Positions 45,397 through 55,712 of a DNA stretch of 64,000 nt are shown one piece after another. The position numbers and the translations under genes are program-made. The DNA is from Pseudoalteromonas distincta. Lineage in GTDB: Bacteria > Pseudomonadota > Gammaproteobacteria > Enterobacterales > Alteromonadaceae. Numbering within the stretch: position 1 is the stretch's first letter; each line of letters opens with the position of its first letter. The stretch is from the NCBI RefSeq assembly GCF_000814675.1, contig NZ_JWIG01000029.1:1-64000 (forward strand). The letters are read 5' to 3'. The notes under the pieces were generated by a model. The model saw only the letters and a program-made list of their open reading frames with translations. It was not told where the DNA came from and did no database searches.

Positions 45397-46725
45397 TTGC
45401 AGTTTACTGATCTTGGGATTGATACACGCCTTGAAACACAATTAGCACATCAAGGGATCACCCAGCCCACCGATATTCAAGCGCATGCAGTGCCTACCGC
45501 ACTTGCAGGGCATGACATTTTCGCTCAGTCTAAAACTGGGTCGGGCAAAACCTTGGCGTTTTTATTACCTGCTGTACAAAGGGTTATGAAACAAAAAGCA
45601 CTCAGCAAACGCGATCCTCGTGTACTTATTGTTGCTCCTACGCGTGAGCTTGCTACGCAAGTATTTACTCAGCTGCGTTTATTAATTGCAGGCACAGCTA
45701 TTAAGGCAGTTAAAATACTTGGCGGCGAAAACTTTAATGACCAAATAAAAGCTCTTAGAAACGACCCACAATTCGTAGTTGCTACACCTGGGCGTTTAGC
45801 TGATCACATTACAAAACGCTCATTGCAATTGAGTGGACTAGAACTGCTTATTTTTGATGAAGCCGATCGTATTTTAGATTTAGGCTTTACCGAGCAGTTA
45901 AAAATGATTAACGAGCAAGCTAATCACCGTCTACGCCAAACGTTATTGTTTTCTGCAACACTTGACCATGCACAAGTAGATGCACTATCACGTAACCTAT
46001 TAAAAAAACCAAAACAAATTACGCTAAGTGCAGCAAACGAGCAACATAGTGATATTAAACAAACGTTATACCTTGCCGATCACCTTGATCATAAAGAAGC
46101 GTTATTAGAGCACTTTTTAAACCAAGATGATGTTGGTCAATGTATTATCTTCACAGCAACACGTTCTGACACGAGTCGCTTGAGTGAAGCGCTTAATGCT
46201 AAAGGCTTCAAATCTGTAGCACTTGCTGGTGATTTAACGCAAAACAAACGTTTAGATATCATGGATTCATTTAGTCGCGAAAACTTTAAAATATTGATTA
46301 CCACCGACGTTGCATCTCGTGGTTTAGATTTGTTAAGCGTAACGCACGTTATTAACTTTGATTTACCAAAACACGCTGAAGAGTATGTACACCGCATAGG
46401 TCGTACAGGACGTGCTGGCTTTAAAGGAAATGCAATTTCATTAGTTGGCCCAAAAGATTGGGCAAGTTATTTAGCTATTAAAGCATTTTTAAATGACGAA
46501 TTAAAATTTGCGAGCGTAGAGAGCTTAAAAGCTAAGTTTAAAGGTTTAAAAGATAAAAAACCTGAGGCAGCGTGGGACAAATCTAAAGAAAAAGCCGCCG
46601 CTGTTAAAAAGCCTGCATTTAAGCGCAAAGCTAAACCTAAAAAGCCTACAGCACCAATTAAAGCACCGATGAACATTGATGGCGATACACCAATGCGCCG
46701 TAAAAAAAAGCCTGAGCAGGAATAA
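45397..46725 (+). CDS. DEAD-box ATP-dependent RNA helicase
   Basis: About 442 residues from TTG 45397, which has GGAG 10 nt upstream and gives the usual start MQFTDLGIDTRL; the frame is open to 45373. Motifs: Q motif GITQPTDIQ, Walker A AQSKTGSGKT, PTRELA, DEADRILD, SAT, VHRIGRTGRAG. The Lys/Ala/Pro-rich basic tail is typical of RhlE/SrmB-like helicases. It ends 2 bp before the S1-domain gene, so the two are translated together. Confidence 0.92.
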   Translation: MQFTDLGIDTRLETQLAHQGITQPTDIQAHAVPTALAGHDIFAQSKTGSGKTLAFLLPAVQRVMKQKALSKRDPRVLIVAPTRELATQVFTQLRLLIAGTAIKAVKILGGENFNDQIKALRNDPQFVVATPGRLADHITKRSLQLSGLELLIFDEADRILDLGFTEQLKMINEQANHRLRQTLLFSATLDHAQVDALSRNLLKKPKQITLSAANEQHSDIKQTLYLADHLDHKEALLEHFLNQDDVGQCIIFTATRSDTSRLSEALNAKGFKSVALAGDLTQNKRLDIMDSFSRENFKILITTDVASRGLDLLSVTHVINFDLPKHAEEYVHRIGRTGRAGFKGNAISLVGPKDWASYLAIKAFLNDELKFASVESLKAKFKGLKDKKPEAAWDKSKEKAAAVKKPAFKRKAKPKKPTAPIKAPMNIDGDTPMRRKKKPEQE

Positions 46726-46727
46726 TT

Positions 46728-47561
46728 ATGAGTTACCTAGGAACCACACAAACATTATTTGTAAAAGAAGTGAGTAACGAAGGTGCTTACTTAGACGGCC
46801 ATGATTTAGGTGAAGTATTTTTACCAAAACAAGAAATAAAACATGAGCTTGAAGCGGGCGATAGTATTAGTGTATTTATCTTTTTAGACAATGCTAATTT
46901 AGCCACAGCAACAATAAAGAAACCACATGCTCAAGTAGGCGAGTATGCCCTACTACGCGTTAAAGAAATAAATAGTATTGGGGCATTTTTAGATTGGGGG
47001 CTTGAGAAAGATGTGCTTGCACCTTTTAATGAACAAAAGCCACGCATGCAAGAAGGCCATTCTTATTTAGTACGCCTGTATCTTGATAATGCAAGCCAAC
47101 GTATTTGTGCCTCAAACAACTTTAATCGTTTCCTATCAAAAGATGAGCCACAATATACTCACTTACAAGAAGTGGATTTAATTGTTGCTGGCAAAACAGA
47201 TATTGGCTACAAAGTATTAATTGAAGAGTCGCACTTCGGTGTTGTTTTTTACAATATGGTATTTAAAAGCTTATTTGTGGGTCAAAAGCTTAAAGGCTAT
47301 ATTCAAAAAGTGCGTGACGACGGAAAAATTGATGTTGTACTAGAAAAGCCAGGTATGGGAAAAGTAAGTGACCTTGGTGAAACTATTATGCAAAAGCTTA
47401 AAAACGAAGGCGGTGTTATTCCACTTGGTGATAAGTCTGATCCTGAAGCAATAAAAAAGATGTTTTCTACAAGTAAGGCTAATTATAAAAAAGCAATTGG
47501 TGGCTTATTTAAACAAGAGTTAATAGATATTGAAGCGAAATCCATTCGCTTAAGATCTTAA
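46728..47561 (+). CDS. S1-like RNA-binding protein, CvfB/YitL family
   Basis: 277 residues with tandem S1-type OB domains: VKEVSNEGAYLDGHDLGEVF, VKEINSIGAFLDWGLEKDVL, a third near GVVFYNMVFKSLFVGQKLKG, and a C-terminal winged helix (GGVIPLGDKSDPEAIKKMF). It binds RNA; CvfB in Staphylococcus affects virulence gene expression. Pairing with a helicase suggests a role in RNA metabolism. Confidence 0.88.
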   Translation: MSYLGTTQTLFVKEVSNEGAYLDGHDLGEVFLPKQEIKHELEAGDSISVFIFLDNANLATATIKKPHAQVGEYALLRVKEINSIGAFLDWGLEKDVLAPFNEQKPRMQEGHSYLVRLYLDNASQRICASNNFNRFLSKDEPQYTHLQEVDLIVAGKTDIGYKVLIEESHFGVVFYNMVFKSLFVGQKLKGYIQKVRDDGKIDVVLEKPGMGKVSDLGETIMQKLKNEGGVIPLGDKSDPEAIKKMFSTSKANYKKAIGGLFKQELIDIEAKSIRLRS

Positions 47562-47600
47562 TTATAATTGGCTGTAATTACTAATAATACCTGTTAGTAA

Positions 47601-47975
47601 TTAACCTAAAATATATTTATAAGGCAATGTACATTGCGTATATTGCCTTGAATAATCAAGCACTTCAACTTCCGACTCAAGATTGAGCGGTGCCAAACGA
47701 AAAACCTTTTTTTCACATTCTGTTTTTTTATCATCAAGCTTTGATATACATTCACTAACGCTTACATGCTGAGATATAAGTGTATCTTCATTTTTGTAAC
47801 ACAGATGATGAGCATAATCTTGCATTGTTTTTTTAAAATCAAACATATCGACTGGGTACGTTGGAATTATATCTGTAACGGTTGTTACACCATCGTATGC
47901 TTTATTAGAAAAAACGTACTTATTTACTGAAAAACCCGCAATAACAATTATTATAGAACCAAAAAATAACTTCAA
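47601..47975 (-). CDS. hypothetical membrane-anchored or secreted protein
   Basis: 124 residues from TTG 47975 with AGGGG upstream. A short hydrophobic N-terminus (LFFGSIIIVIAGFSV) is followed by a hydrophilic domain with four cysteines (HHLCYK, SECIS, TECEK, TQCTL) that could form two disulfides in the periplasm. No family recognised. It stands alone between the S1 gene and pyrF. Confidence 0.5.
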   Translation of the reverse strand: MKLFFGSIIIVIAGFSVNKYVFSNKAYDGVTTVTDIIPTYPVDMFDFKKTMQDYAHHLCYKNEDTLISQHVSVSECISKLDDKKTECEKKVFRLAPLNLESEVEVLDYSRQYTQCTLPYKYILG

Positions 47976-48068
47976 AACAAACCCCTACTACATTTTGATT
48001 TTATTAATGTAACATAAAACTCACATAAGGTAAGGGGTTTTAGCACTATATGACTGCTTATTGTTAAA

Positions 48069-48773
48069 TTAAGCTATAGAGTTATTAACATCACTAAGCA
48101 CTTTTACAGGATTATCTGCTTGAGTAATCGGTCTGCCTATAACTAAATAGTCACTTCCTGAATCTATAGCTTGCTTAGGAGTCATTATACGCTTTTGATC
48201 ACCCGCATCACTCCCTTCAGGGCGTATACCAGGCGTAACAAGCTTAAAGCTATCACCTAACTCTGTTTTTAAAGCTTTTGCTTCTTGTGCAGAACACACA
48301 ACACCATCAAGCCCAGCTTCCTTTGCAAGCTTAGCTAAATAGATAACTTGCTCTTGAGCTGATTTATCAACACCTAAACGCTTAAGCTCTGTTTCATCCA
48401 TACTTGTTAATACAGTAACAGCGATAAGTAATGGCGCTTTGTCACCAAATTGCTCTAGAGCCGATTTAGCTTTGCTCATCATTTCAAAGCCACCAGAAGC
48501 ATGAACGTTTACCATCCACACCCCCATTTTAGCAGCTGCAGTAACCGCTTTAGCTACTGTATTAGGAATATCATGAAACTTTAAATCTAAGAAAACATCA
48601 AAACCTAAATCAATTAACTCTTTAACAAATGCAGGTCCAAAATAGGTAAACATTTCTTTGCCGACCTTGAGACGGCAAGTATCAGGAGAAAGTTGTTTAA
48701 CAAAGTTTAAAGCAACTTCTTGATCATCGTAATCTAATGCAATAAGAATTTTTTTTGAGTGTTCGAAAGACAT
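48069..48773 (-). CDS. pyrF: orotidine-5'-phosphate decarboxylase
   Basis: 234 residues, TIM barrel. The catalytic Asp-Lys-Asp set is in [19 protein letters not shown]; phosphate binding is near [14 protein letters not shown] and [14 protein letters not shown]. It makes UMP from OMP. Located after lapB as in many gammaproteobacteria. Confidence 0.95.
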   Translation of the reverse strand: MSFEHSKKILIALDYDDQEVALNFVKQLSPDTCRLKVGKEMFTYFGPAFVKELIDLGFDVFLDLKFHDIPNTVAKAVTAAAKMGVWMVNVHASGGFEMMSKAKSALEQFGDKAPLLIAVTVLTSMDETELKRLGVDKSAQEQVIYLAKLAKEAGLDGVVCSAQEAKALKTELGDSFKLVTPGIRPEGSDAGDQKRIMTPKQAIDSGSDYLVIGRPITQADNPVKVLSDVNNSIA

Positions 48774-48817
48774 AACTATCCTAGTGAATGGCAGTAAAGT
48801 TATTAATTATGGGGTTA

Positions 48818-49954
48818 TTAAAATCCGTCTAAGCCTCGACTTGGAACAATGGTTTCCCAATGCTTACAAGAAGGGCAGTTCCAATATATGGTGTAGCTTG
48901 TAAAACCACAATGCTGGCATTGAAAATCTGGTTTTGTAGCAATATAAGAGGTTACAAGCTTATCAATTTCATCAAGTACTTCTTTAGTATTTTTATTTTG
49001 GTCACCCATTAATTGCAGTAAAAAACTAAAACCACGAATAGTAGGTTGACGTTTTAAGCTATCAGTTAAAAATTCAAAGGCTTGCTTGGTGTGACCTTGC
49101 TCAAGTAATGCTTGGCAATGCTTTATTTTAATTAACACTCCGCCCTTCTCTAACAAGTCACTGACTAACTCGTGAAATTGATGCGTCAAATTCAATTGTT
49201 TATAACTGTGTGCAAGCTCATCAATAAATAACGGAGCAAACAAGGTAAATTGAGAGACAAGTTCACGCCAGTAATAAATAGCTTTAACGTAATCTTCTTT
49301 TGCGTAAGCAACTAACCCTAACTCGTAAAGCGGACGCACGGCTTTATAATTTAAGCTAATCGCTTTTCTCATTAGTTGGGGTGTATTGTCACTTAAAGCT
49401 GACTCACAATAAAAATTAGCAATTGCTTTAAATTGCTGTTCTTTTGAAAATAGTTCGCTATGGGCTTCAAACATGTTGATGCCTTTTTCCCACTCACGGG
49501 TTTGCGAATATAAAGTGATAATAGGGTCCAGCGCTTCTACATGTCCTGCTTTAACTAACCAAACTAAGTGCTCTTCCGCACTATCTAGTAGTCCAGCCAT
49601 TATATAATCTTCGGCTAGTTCTAAACGGCTAGTTGCAGCTTGTTGTTCATTTAAGCTTGGGTGTTTTAATAGAAGTTCATGAATTTTTATTGCGCGGTCT
49701 AATTCACCTCTACGGCGAAACATGGTGGCAAGTGTAGAATAGTGTTCAACCGAGTCGGCTGAAACTTCAAGTAAGTTGATTAAATGCTCTAAGCCTTGAT
49801 CTTCTTCTCTATCGAGTAGAAATTTTAAGCCTTTACTATATTCAGAAGTGATCTGACGATTAAGTTGATGAGCTTGGTTTTTAGCACTGTTTTTACCCAT
49901 AATCCAACCGTAACCAGCGGCAACAGGTAATAGTAAAAACAAAAGCTCAATCAT
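48818..49954 (-). CDS. lapB: LapB (YciM), LPS assembly regulator
   Basis: 378 residues. An N-terminal membrane anchor (LLFLLLPVAAGYGWIMG) is followed by TPR repeats along most of the protein and a C-terminal rubredoxin-like metal site (CQHCGFTSYTIYWNCPSCKH). It brings FtsH to LpxC and controls LPS synthesis. It starts 2 bp after lapA. Confidence 0.93.
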   Translation of the reverse strand: MIELLFLLLPVAAGYGWIMGKNSAKNQAHQLNRQITSEYSKGLKFLLDREEDQGLEHLINLLEVSADSVEHYSTLATMFRRRGELDRAIKIHELLLKHPSLNEQQAATSRLELAEDYIMAGLLDSAEEHLVWLVKAGHVEALDPIITLYSQTREWEKGINMFEAHSELFSKEQQFKAIANFYCESALSDNTPQLMRKAISLNYKAVRPLYELGLVAYAKEDYVKAIYYWRELVSQFTLFAPLFIDELAHSYKQLNLTHQFHELVSDLLEKGGVLIKIKHCQALLEQGHTKQAFEFLTDSLKRQPTIRGFSFLLQLMGDQNKNTKEVLDEIDKLVTSYIATKPDFQCQHCGFTSYTIYWNCPSCKHWETIVPSRGLDGF

Positions 49955-49956
49955 AA

Positions 49957-50238
49957 TTAGGTGTCTTTATTCGCGGCAAGCTTTTTTTTATCTTTTTCAG
50001 GCGCTAATTGCTTTTTTAAGCGGTAGTTTTGCCACTTTAATTGCGAAAACAATTTAAAGCTAATAAAACAACCAATCAAAACACCTAATAAAAAGCAGAT
50101 ACTTATTATTACAGCTAAAGGTAGTGTATTACTGGCTATAATGTAATTTACTTGTACTAACTGTGGGTTTTGTGACCCTAATACAAATGCACTGATAAGG
50201 CATAGTGCAACCAGAATAATTTTTAATACCTTGAACAA
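49957..50238 (-). CDS. lapA: LapA (YciS), inner-membrane LPS assembly protein
   Basis: 93 residues with two transmembrane helices (ILVALCLISAFVLGSQNPQL; TLPLAVIISICFLLGVLIGC) and a basic tail. Conserved partner of LapB and part of the ihfB-lapA-lapB-pyrF order. Confidence 0.9.
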   Translation of the reverse strand: MFKVLKIILVALCLISAFVLGSQNPQLVQVNYIIASNTLPLAVIISICFLLGVLIGCFISFKLFSQLKWQNYRLKKQLAPEKDKKKLAANKDT

Positions 50239-50259
50239 GTAACTACTCCACTAAGTTAA

Positions 50260-50547
50260 CTAGGCAATGCTTTCATTCACGCGGTCGCGTAATTCTTTGC
50301 CTGGTTTAAAATGAGGTACATGCTTTCCTTCAAGCTCAACTGTATCGCCAGTCTTAGGATTACGACCTGTGCGAGGAGCGCGGAAATGCAAAGAGAAACT
50401 ACCAAAACCTCTGATCTCAATACGATCTGAAGTAGATAATGAGCCGGCCATTTGTTCAAGAATTTCTTTTACAGCATTCTCAACATCTTTCACTGGAACG
50501 TGTGCGTGTTGTTCCGCAAGTATTTCTATCAATTCTGACTTAGTCAT
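50260..50547 (-). CDS. ihfB: integration host factor subunit beta
   Basis: 95 residues, full length. [13 protein letters not shown] at the start, [20 protein letters not shown] in the DNA-binding arm, [16 protein letters not shown] at the end. It bends DNA with IhfA. Directly downstream of rpsA, separated by a hairpin. Confidence 0.96.
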   Translation of the reverse strand: MTKSELIEILAEQHAHVPVKDVENAVKEILEQMAGSLSTSDRIEIRGFGSFSLHFRAPRTGRNPKTGDTVELEGKHVPHFKPGKELRDRVNESIA

Positions 50548-50571
50548 AGCGTTTCCTTAAAAAGAGATATA

Positions 50572-50594
50572 GGAAGGGCAAAAAATGCCCTTCC
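50572..50594 (-). terminator. hairpin between rpsA and ihfB
   Basis: Stem GGAAGGGCA / TGCCCTTCC with a five-base loop, just past the rpsA stop. With only a short T-rich tail it may attenuate rather than end transcription into ihfB. Confidence 0.55.
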
Positions 50595-50614
50595 AACTAA
50601 AAACTAATTATATA

Positions 50615-52282
50615 TTAGTCTTTTTGTGCATTTGCGAAAGCAGCTGCCATTGCGTTTTCAAACACTGGCTCTTCTTTCTTAAGCTTCTCTAGTACTTCTT
50701 TCTCTTCTGCTTCGAAAAGAGCTTTTACAGATAAGCTTAAAGTGCGGTTCTTACGATCAACACCAACGTATTTAACTTCAATCTCGTCGCCTACAGAAAC
50801 AACAGTAGTTGCATCTTCAACGCGCTCTTGAGCGATATCAGCTACACGGATGTAACCTTCAACGCCTTCGATAAGTTCAACAGTTGCGCCTTTCGCATCA
50901 ACTTCAGTCACTTTACCTTTAACAATAGCACCTTTTTTGTTTGCATCAAGGTAGTTATTGAATGGGTCAGCTTCGATTTGCTTAACACCTAGAGAGATAC
51001 GTTCACGCTCTGGGTCAACTTGCAATACGATAGCAGTGATTTCGTCGCCTTTCTTGAATTCACGTACAGCTTCTTCGCCAGGTGTATTCCAAGAAATGTC
51101 TGAAAGGTGTACAAGACCGTCAATACCACCGTCAAGACCGATAAAGATACCGAAGTCAGTGATTGATTTGATCTTACCAGTAACTTGATCGCCTTTGTTT
51201 TGTAGACGAGCAAATTCCTGCCAAGGATTAGCAATACATTGCTTAAGACCAAGAGAAATACGACGACGTTCTTCGTCAATTTCTAAAACCATAACTTCAA
51301 CAGTGTCGCCAAGGCTTACAACTTTTGAAGGATGGATGTTCTTGTTAGTCCAATCCATTTCAGAAACGTGTACTAAACCTTCAACGCCTTCTTCGATTTC
51401 CACGAAACAGCCGTAATCTGTAAGGTTAGTAACACGACCAGAAAGTTTAGAACCTTCTGGGTAACGACCAGCGATAGCTGCCCATGGATCTTCACCAAGC
51501 TGTTTAAGGCCTAGAGAAACACGAGTTTTATCTTTGTCGAATTTTAGAACTTTAACTGCGATTTCGTCGCCAACATTAACGATTTCTGAAGGGTGCTTAA
51601 CACGCTTCCAAGCCATATCAGTAATGTGTAGTAGACCATCAACACCACCAAGGTCAACGAATGCACCGTAGTCAGTAAGGTTCTTAACGATACCTTTAAC
51701 TTCTTGGCCTTCAACAAGGTTAGCAAGAAGCTCTTCACGTTCTTGTGAGTTTTCAGATTCGATAACTGCACGACGTGAAACAACAACGTTGTTACGTTTT
51801 TGGTCAAGCTTGATTACTTTAAATTCAAGCTCTTTGCCTTCAAGGTGAGTTGTGTCACGTACTGGACGAACATCAACAAGTGAACCAGGTAGGAAAGCAC
51901 GGATTGAATCAACTTCAACTGTGAAACCGCCTTTAACTTTACCGTTGATAACACCAGTAACAGTCTCTTGCTCTTCACATGCTTTCTCAAGACGGATCCA
52001 TGCTTCGTGACGCTTAGCTTTCTCACGAGAAAGGATAGTTTCACCGAAACCGTCTTCAATTGCATCTAGTGCAACATCTACTTCGTCGCCTACAGCAACT
52101 TCTAGTTCACCAGCAGCATTTTTGAACTGCTCTGCAGGGATAGCACTTTCTGATTTAAGACCAGCATCTACAAGTACAATGTTATTCTCGATAGAGATTA
52201 CTGTACCTTTAACGATAGAGCCTTGCTCTGCTTCAAAACCCTTTAAGCTTTCTTCAAATAACTGCGCAAAATTTTCTGACAT
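50615..52282 (-). CDS. rpsA: 30S ribosomal protein S1
   Basis: 555 residues from ATG 52282 ([17 protein letters not shown]); the frame is open further upstream but only this start gives the family N-terminus. Six S1 domains are visible in order, for example [20 protein letters not shown] and [20 protein letters not shown]. There is no strong Shine-Dalgarno, as usual for rpsA. It lies between cmk and ihfB. Confidence 0.97.
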   Translation of the reverse strand: MSENFAQLFEESLKGFEAEQGSIVKGTVISIENNIVLVDAGLKSESAIPAEQFKNAAGELEVAVGDEVDVALDAIEDGFGETILSREKAKRHEAWIRLEKACEEQETVTGVINGKVKGGFTVEVDSIRAFLPGSLVDVRPVRDTTHLEGKELEFKVIKLDQKRNNVVVSRRAVIESENSQEREELLANLVEGQEVKGIVKNLTDYGAFVDLGGVDGLLHITDMAWKRVKHPSEIVNVGDEIAVKVLKFDKDKTRVSLGLKQLGEDPWAAIAGRYPEGSKLSGRVTNLTDYGCFVEIEEGVEGLVHVSEMDWTNKNIHPSKVVSLGDTVEVMVLEIDEERRRISLGLKQCIANPWQEFARLQNKGDQVTGKIKSITDFGIFIGLDGGIDGLVHLSDISWNTPGEEAVREFKKGDEITAIVLQVDPERERISLGVKQIEADPFNNYLDANKKGAIVKGKVTEVDAKGATVELIEGVEGYIRVADIAQERVEDATTVVSVGDEIEVKYVGVDRKNRTLSLSVKALFEAEEKEVLEKLKKEEPVFENAMAAAFANAQKD

Positions 52283-52377
52283 ACGAATATACGTCTCATA
52301 TATTAATACCAATAAGCAACCATGCTGCATGGGGTTGTTAAAATAGCACTGGCATCCTGCTGGCGCATAAAATGTGT

Positions 52378-53088
52378 TTAGCTTCGTTTAGGAAGCTTAC
52401 CTTCAGAGATAGCAATATCCAATAAAGTTATTACCTTATCAAACACTTGCTGTGCATTAAGATCGCTAGTATCGATCTCAATAGCATCCTCTGCAGGTAC
52501 AAGCGGAGCAACGGCACGATTCATATCGCGCTCGTCACGAGCTTGAATGTCCTGTAATAGACCACTTAGTGTAACATCAAGGCCGCGCGTATTCAACTCA
52601 ACAAAGCGTCTACGAGCACGCTCTTGTGCACTTGCTGTTAAATATATTTTTAACGGCGCATCTTGAAAAACCACAGTGCCCATATCACGGCCGTCGGCAA
52701 TTAAGCCATTTTCAGTGCGAAATGCACGCTGGCGACGTAATAACGCTTCACGAACGCGAGGTAATGCTGCAACTTTTGATGCCGCAGCGCCTACTTCTTC
52801 ATTACGAATAGTAGTGGTGACATCTTCGCCTTCTAAAATAACTTTTCCTGCATTAGTTTGGCTATCTACCAAAAACTGCACATCTAAATTTGCAGCAAGC
52901 GGGACAAGCCCTTCTTCATTGTCTAATGCAATTTGGTGATGAAGTGCAGCTAAAGATAAAACACGATAAATCGCACCGCTATCTAATACATCCCACCCTA
53001 ACTTGTCGGCTAACAAGCGACAAACAGTTCCTTTACCTGAACCACTTGGGCCATCAACGGTGATCACGGGCATTAATAACGCCTGCAT
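52378..53088 (-). CDS. cmk: cytidylate kinase
   Basis: 236 residues. The P-loop [15 protein letters not shown] is near the N-terminus; [14 protein letters not shown] and [20 protein letters not shown] are CMP-kinase signatures. Start ATG 53088 follows AGGAGG. It phosphorylates CMP and dCMP. Confidence 0.96.
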   Translation of the reverse strand: MQALLMPVITVDGPSGSGKGTVCRLLADKLGWDVLDSGAIYRVLSLAALHHQIALDNEEGLVPLAANLDVQFLVDSQTNAGKVILEGEDVTTTIRNEEVGAAASKVAALPRVREALLRRQRAFRTENGLIADGRDMGTVVFQDAPLKIYLTASAQERARRRFVELNTRGLDVTLSGLLQDIQARDERDMNRAVAPLVPAEDAIEIDTSDLNAQQVFDKVITLLDIAISEGKLPKRS

Positions 53089-53194
53089 TTAAAACCTCCT
53101 GCAATGCACACCTAAATAAACCGCGACATTATACGTCAGTTATTAAAATATATCTGCTATTAGTGTGTAACTTTTGTAATTACTTCTAATTAGC

Positions 53195-54472
53195 TTATTC
53201 ACTGACTGACGCTAAAACATTGAAAAATGTAGGAAATGTTTTATAGGTACACTTTGGATCATTAATTGTTATTGGCTTTCCACCAACGGCAACCATTGCA
53301 AAACACATGGCTATACGGTGATCGTCGTAAGTATCAACAGCAACATCATTAAATGTTTCAGGTGGGGTGATCTCTATAAAATCTTCACCTTCTACAACCT
53401 GTGCGCCTACTTTACGAAGCTCAGTTGCCATTGCATATAAACGGTCTGTCTCTTTTACTCGCCAGTTATAAATGTTACGAATGGCTGTTGGGCCTTTGGC
53501 AAAAAGAGCAACAGTTGCAAGAGTCATGGCTGCATCAGGAATTGCATTGGCGTCAATATCCACGCCTTTTAATTCGCCTTTGCGAACAACTAAACGTTCA
53601 TCATACCAATCAATTTTTGCGCCTACTTGCTCCATTACTTTGGCAAAGCCTATATCGCCTTGAACTGATTTGGCACCCACGCCCTTAATTTCAATCTCAC
53701 CGCCTGCAATTGCAGCCGCAGCAACAAAGTAAGAAGCAGAAGATGCATCGCCTTCAACCATTATGCGATCTAATGATTGATACTGTTGACCACCTTTAAC
53801 TTTAAAAGTTGCATAATCACTGTGCTCAACATTAACCCCAAAACGTGCCATTACATCAAGTGTAATATCAATATAAGGTTTAGAGACTAAAGTACCTTTA
53901 ATAGTTATTGTTGTATCACCGTTAAATAATGGCGCTGCCATTAATAGAGCGGTTAAAAATTGACTTGAAATACTGCCGTCAATTTCAACCTCACCGCCTT
54001 TTATTTGGCCACCGACAATTTTAAGTGGTGGGTAGTCTTTGTGCTTTGTATAAGTAACATCACCACCCAATGCTTGCAGCGCGTCAACCAAGTGCCCTAT
54101 CGGGCGCTCTTCCATACGTGGCTCGCCTATTAGCTCGTACTCACCAGCAACGGCAGCAAGTACTGCCGTTAAAGGTCTATAAGCAGTACCCGCATTACCT
54201 AAAAACAATGGCTCAGTCGGTGTATTAAACACACCACTAACCCCCTCTACGGTGGCTACAGTGCGTTCATCATTTAAAGTTACATTTACACCTAATAACT
54301 TTAAGGCGCCCAGCATATGGCGTATATCGTCACTATCAAGTAAGTTTTCTACAACGGTAGTACCGCTTGCAAGTGCAGCTAATAATAAAATTCTGTTCGA
54401 TAGACTCTTTGAACCTGGTAGGGTTACTGTGCCATTTACTCTAGAAATAGGTTCTAAACGAAGCTGCTCCAT
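53195..54472 (-). CDS. aroA: 3-phosphoshikimate 1-carboxyvinyltransferase (EPSP synthase)
   Basis: 425 residues, class I type. [34 protein letters not shown] and a C-terminal [19 protein letters not shown] carry the active-site residues. Its start overlaps the serC stop by one base, the classic serC-aroA coupling. Confidence 0.96.
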   Translation of the reverse strand: MEQLRLEPISRVNGTVTLPGSKSLSNRILLLAALASGTTVVENLLDSDDIRHMLGALKLLGVNVTLNDERTVATVEGVSGVFNTPTEPLFLGNAGTAYRPLTAVLAAVAGEYELIGEPRMEERPIGHLVDALQALGGDVTYTKHKDYPPLKIVGGQIKGGEVEIDGSISSQFLTALLMAAPLFNGDTTITIKGTLVSKPYIDITLDVMARFGVNVEHSDYATFKVKGGQQYQSLDRIMVEGDASSASYFVAAAAIAGGEIEIKGVGAKSVQGDIGFAKVMEQVGAKIDWYDERLVVRKGELKGVDIDANAIPDAAMTLATVALFAKGPTAIRNIYNWRVKETDRLYAMATELRKVGAQVVEGEDFIEITPPETFNDVAVDTYDDHRIAMCFAMVAVGGKPITINDPKCTYKTFPTFFNVLASVSE

Positions 54473-55554
54473 TAGCTGTGCTCCTTTGCAAAAGCAGCCA
54501 TAAAGTCTACAAGTGCTTGAACACCTTCAATAGGCATTGCGTTATAAATACTTGCGCGCATACCGCCCACAATTCTGTGGCCTTCAAGAGCAAGTAACCC
54601 TGCATCTTTAGACTGAGCAACAAACTTATCATTTAAGCTTTCATCATTAAGCCAAAACGGAACATTCATACGTGAACGGCAATGTTTAGCTACTTTATTG
54701 GTATAAAAGCTCGATTCATCAATAAAGTCATAAAGTAGCTGCGCTTTAGCAATATTTTGAACTTCCATCGCTTTTACGCCACCATTACTTTCAAGCCATT
54801 GAAATACTTCAGCAGCTAAATACCAAGCAAATGTAGGAGGCGTGTTAAACATGCTGCCTTGTTTTGCTTCTAATGCGTAATCTAAAATGCCTGGCTTAGG
54901 TAAGCCTTCACGCTCAAGTAATGTTTTACGAACAATAACGATTGATATGCCCGACGGGCCGATATTTTTTTGCGCACCAGCGTAAATTAAATCAAATTTA
55001 TTAACGTCTATTTCGCGTGATAAAATAGTTGACGACATATCAGCAACGATCGGTGCAGTTGGGTGGCTTGGTACATCAAAAATTTCTAAGCCGTCAACCG
55101 TTTCGTTAGGGCAATAGTGAATGTAAGATGCATCTTCTGGTAACACCCAATCAGCAACCTGTTTAATAGAAAACTCGCCATTGTCATCATTACGCACATC
55201 AATAGAGGTTGCTTGAGTAAACTTGTTGGCCTCGTCTGTTGCACTTTTTGACCACACGCCGTTTTCGCAATAAACCGCAACTTTGCCTTCTTGGTGTAAA
55301 TTTAATGGCACAGCACTAAACTGACCACGACCACCGCCATGCATAAACAGCACTTCAAATTCATCACTGATATTCATTAGACGACGAAGGCTGGCTTCAC
55401 ATTTAGCTGTAAGGGCTAAAAACTCTTTGCTACGATGGCTTATTTCCATCACAGACACACCTAAATCTTGCCAATCTAGAAACTCTTTTTGTGCTTTTTT
55501 CATAACCGCTTGCGGAAGCATAGCTGGCCCCGCACAAAAATTATATTTACTCAT
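54472..55554 (-). CDS. serC: phosphoserine aminotransferase
   Basis: 360 residues. [20 protein letters not shown] at the start; the PLP lysine is in [19 protein letters not shown]-type end in [16 protein letters not shown]. It supplies serine and, in this class, pyridoxine precursors. First gene of the serC-aroA pair. Confidence 0.96.
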   Translation of the reverse strand: MSKYNFCAGPAMLPQAVMKKAQKEFLDWQDLGVSVMEISHRSKEFLALTAKCEASLRRLMNISDEFEVLFMHGGGRGQFSAVPLNLHQEGKVAVYCENGVWSKSATDEANKFTQATSIDVRNDDNGEFSIKQVADWVLPEDASYIHYCPNETVDGLEIFDVPSHPTAPIVADMSSTILSREIDVNKFDLIYAGAQKNIGPSGISIVIVRKTLLEREGLPKPGILDYALEAKQGSMFNTPPTFAWYLAAEVFQWLESNGGVKAMEVQNIAKAQLLYDFIDESSFYTNKVAKHCRSRMNVPFWLNDESLNDKFVAQSKDAGLLALEGHRIVGGMRASIYNAMPIEGVQALVDFMAAFAKEHS

Positions 55555-55677
55555 TACCTTTGCCTCATTCCAGTAATTTAACTACTAAGCATGAACGCTC
55601 AATACCCACCCACTAAACCTTTGAGTTTTAGTGAGTGAATATAACTTCACACCCTATTAATTTTTTTCAACAACATT

Positions 55678-55703
55678 AAAAAAAGCGGCCAAGGCCGCTT
55701 TTT
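55678..55703. terminator. terminator after gyrA
   Basis: AAAAAGCGGCC / GGCCGCTTTTT; A and T runs on both sides make it usable in either direction. Confidence 0.8.
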
Positions 55704-55712
55704 CAATATCAA

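Noticed and set aside
50277-52065. Out-of-frame - strand ORFs within ihfB and rpsA
   Set aside because: They are alternative frames of highly conserved ribosomal and IHF genes, rich in Leu/Lys/Val from codon shift.
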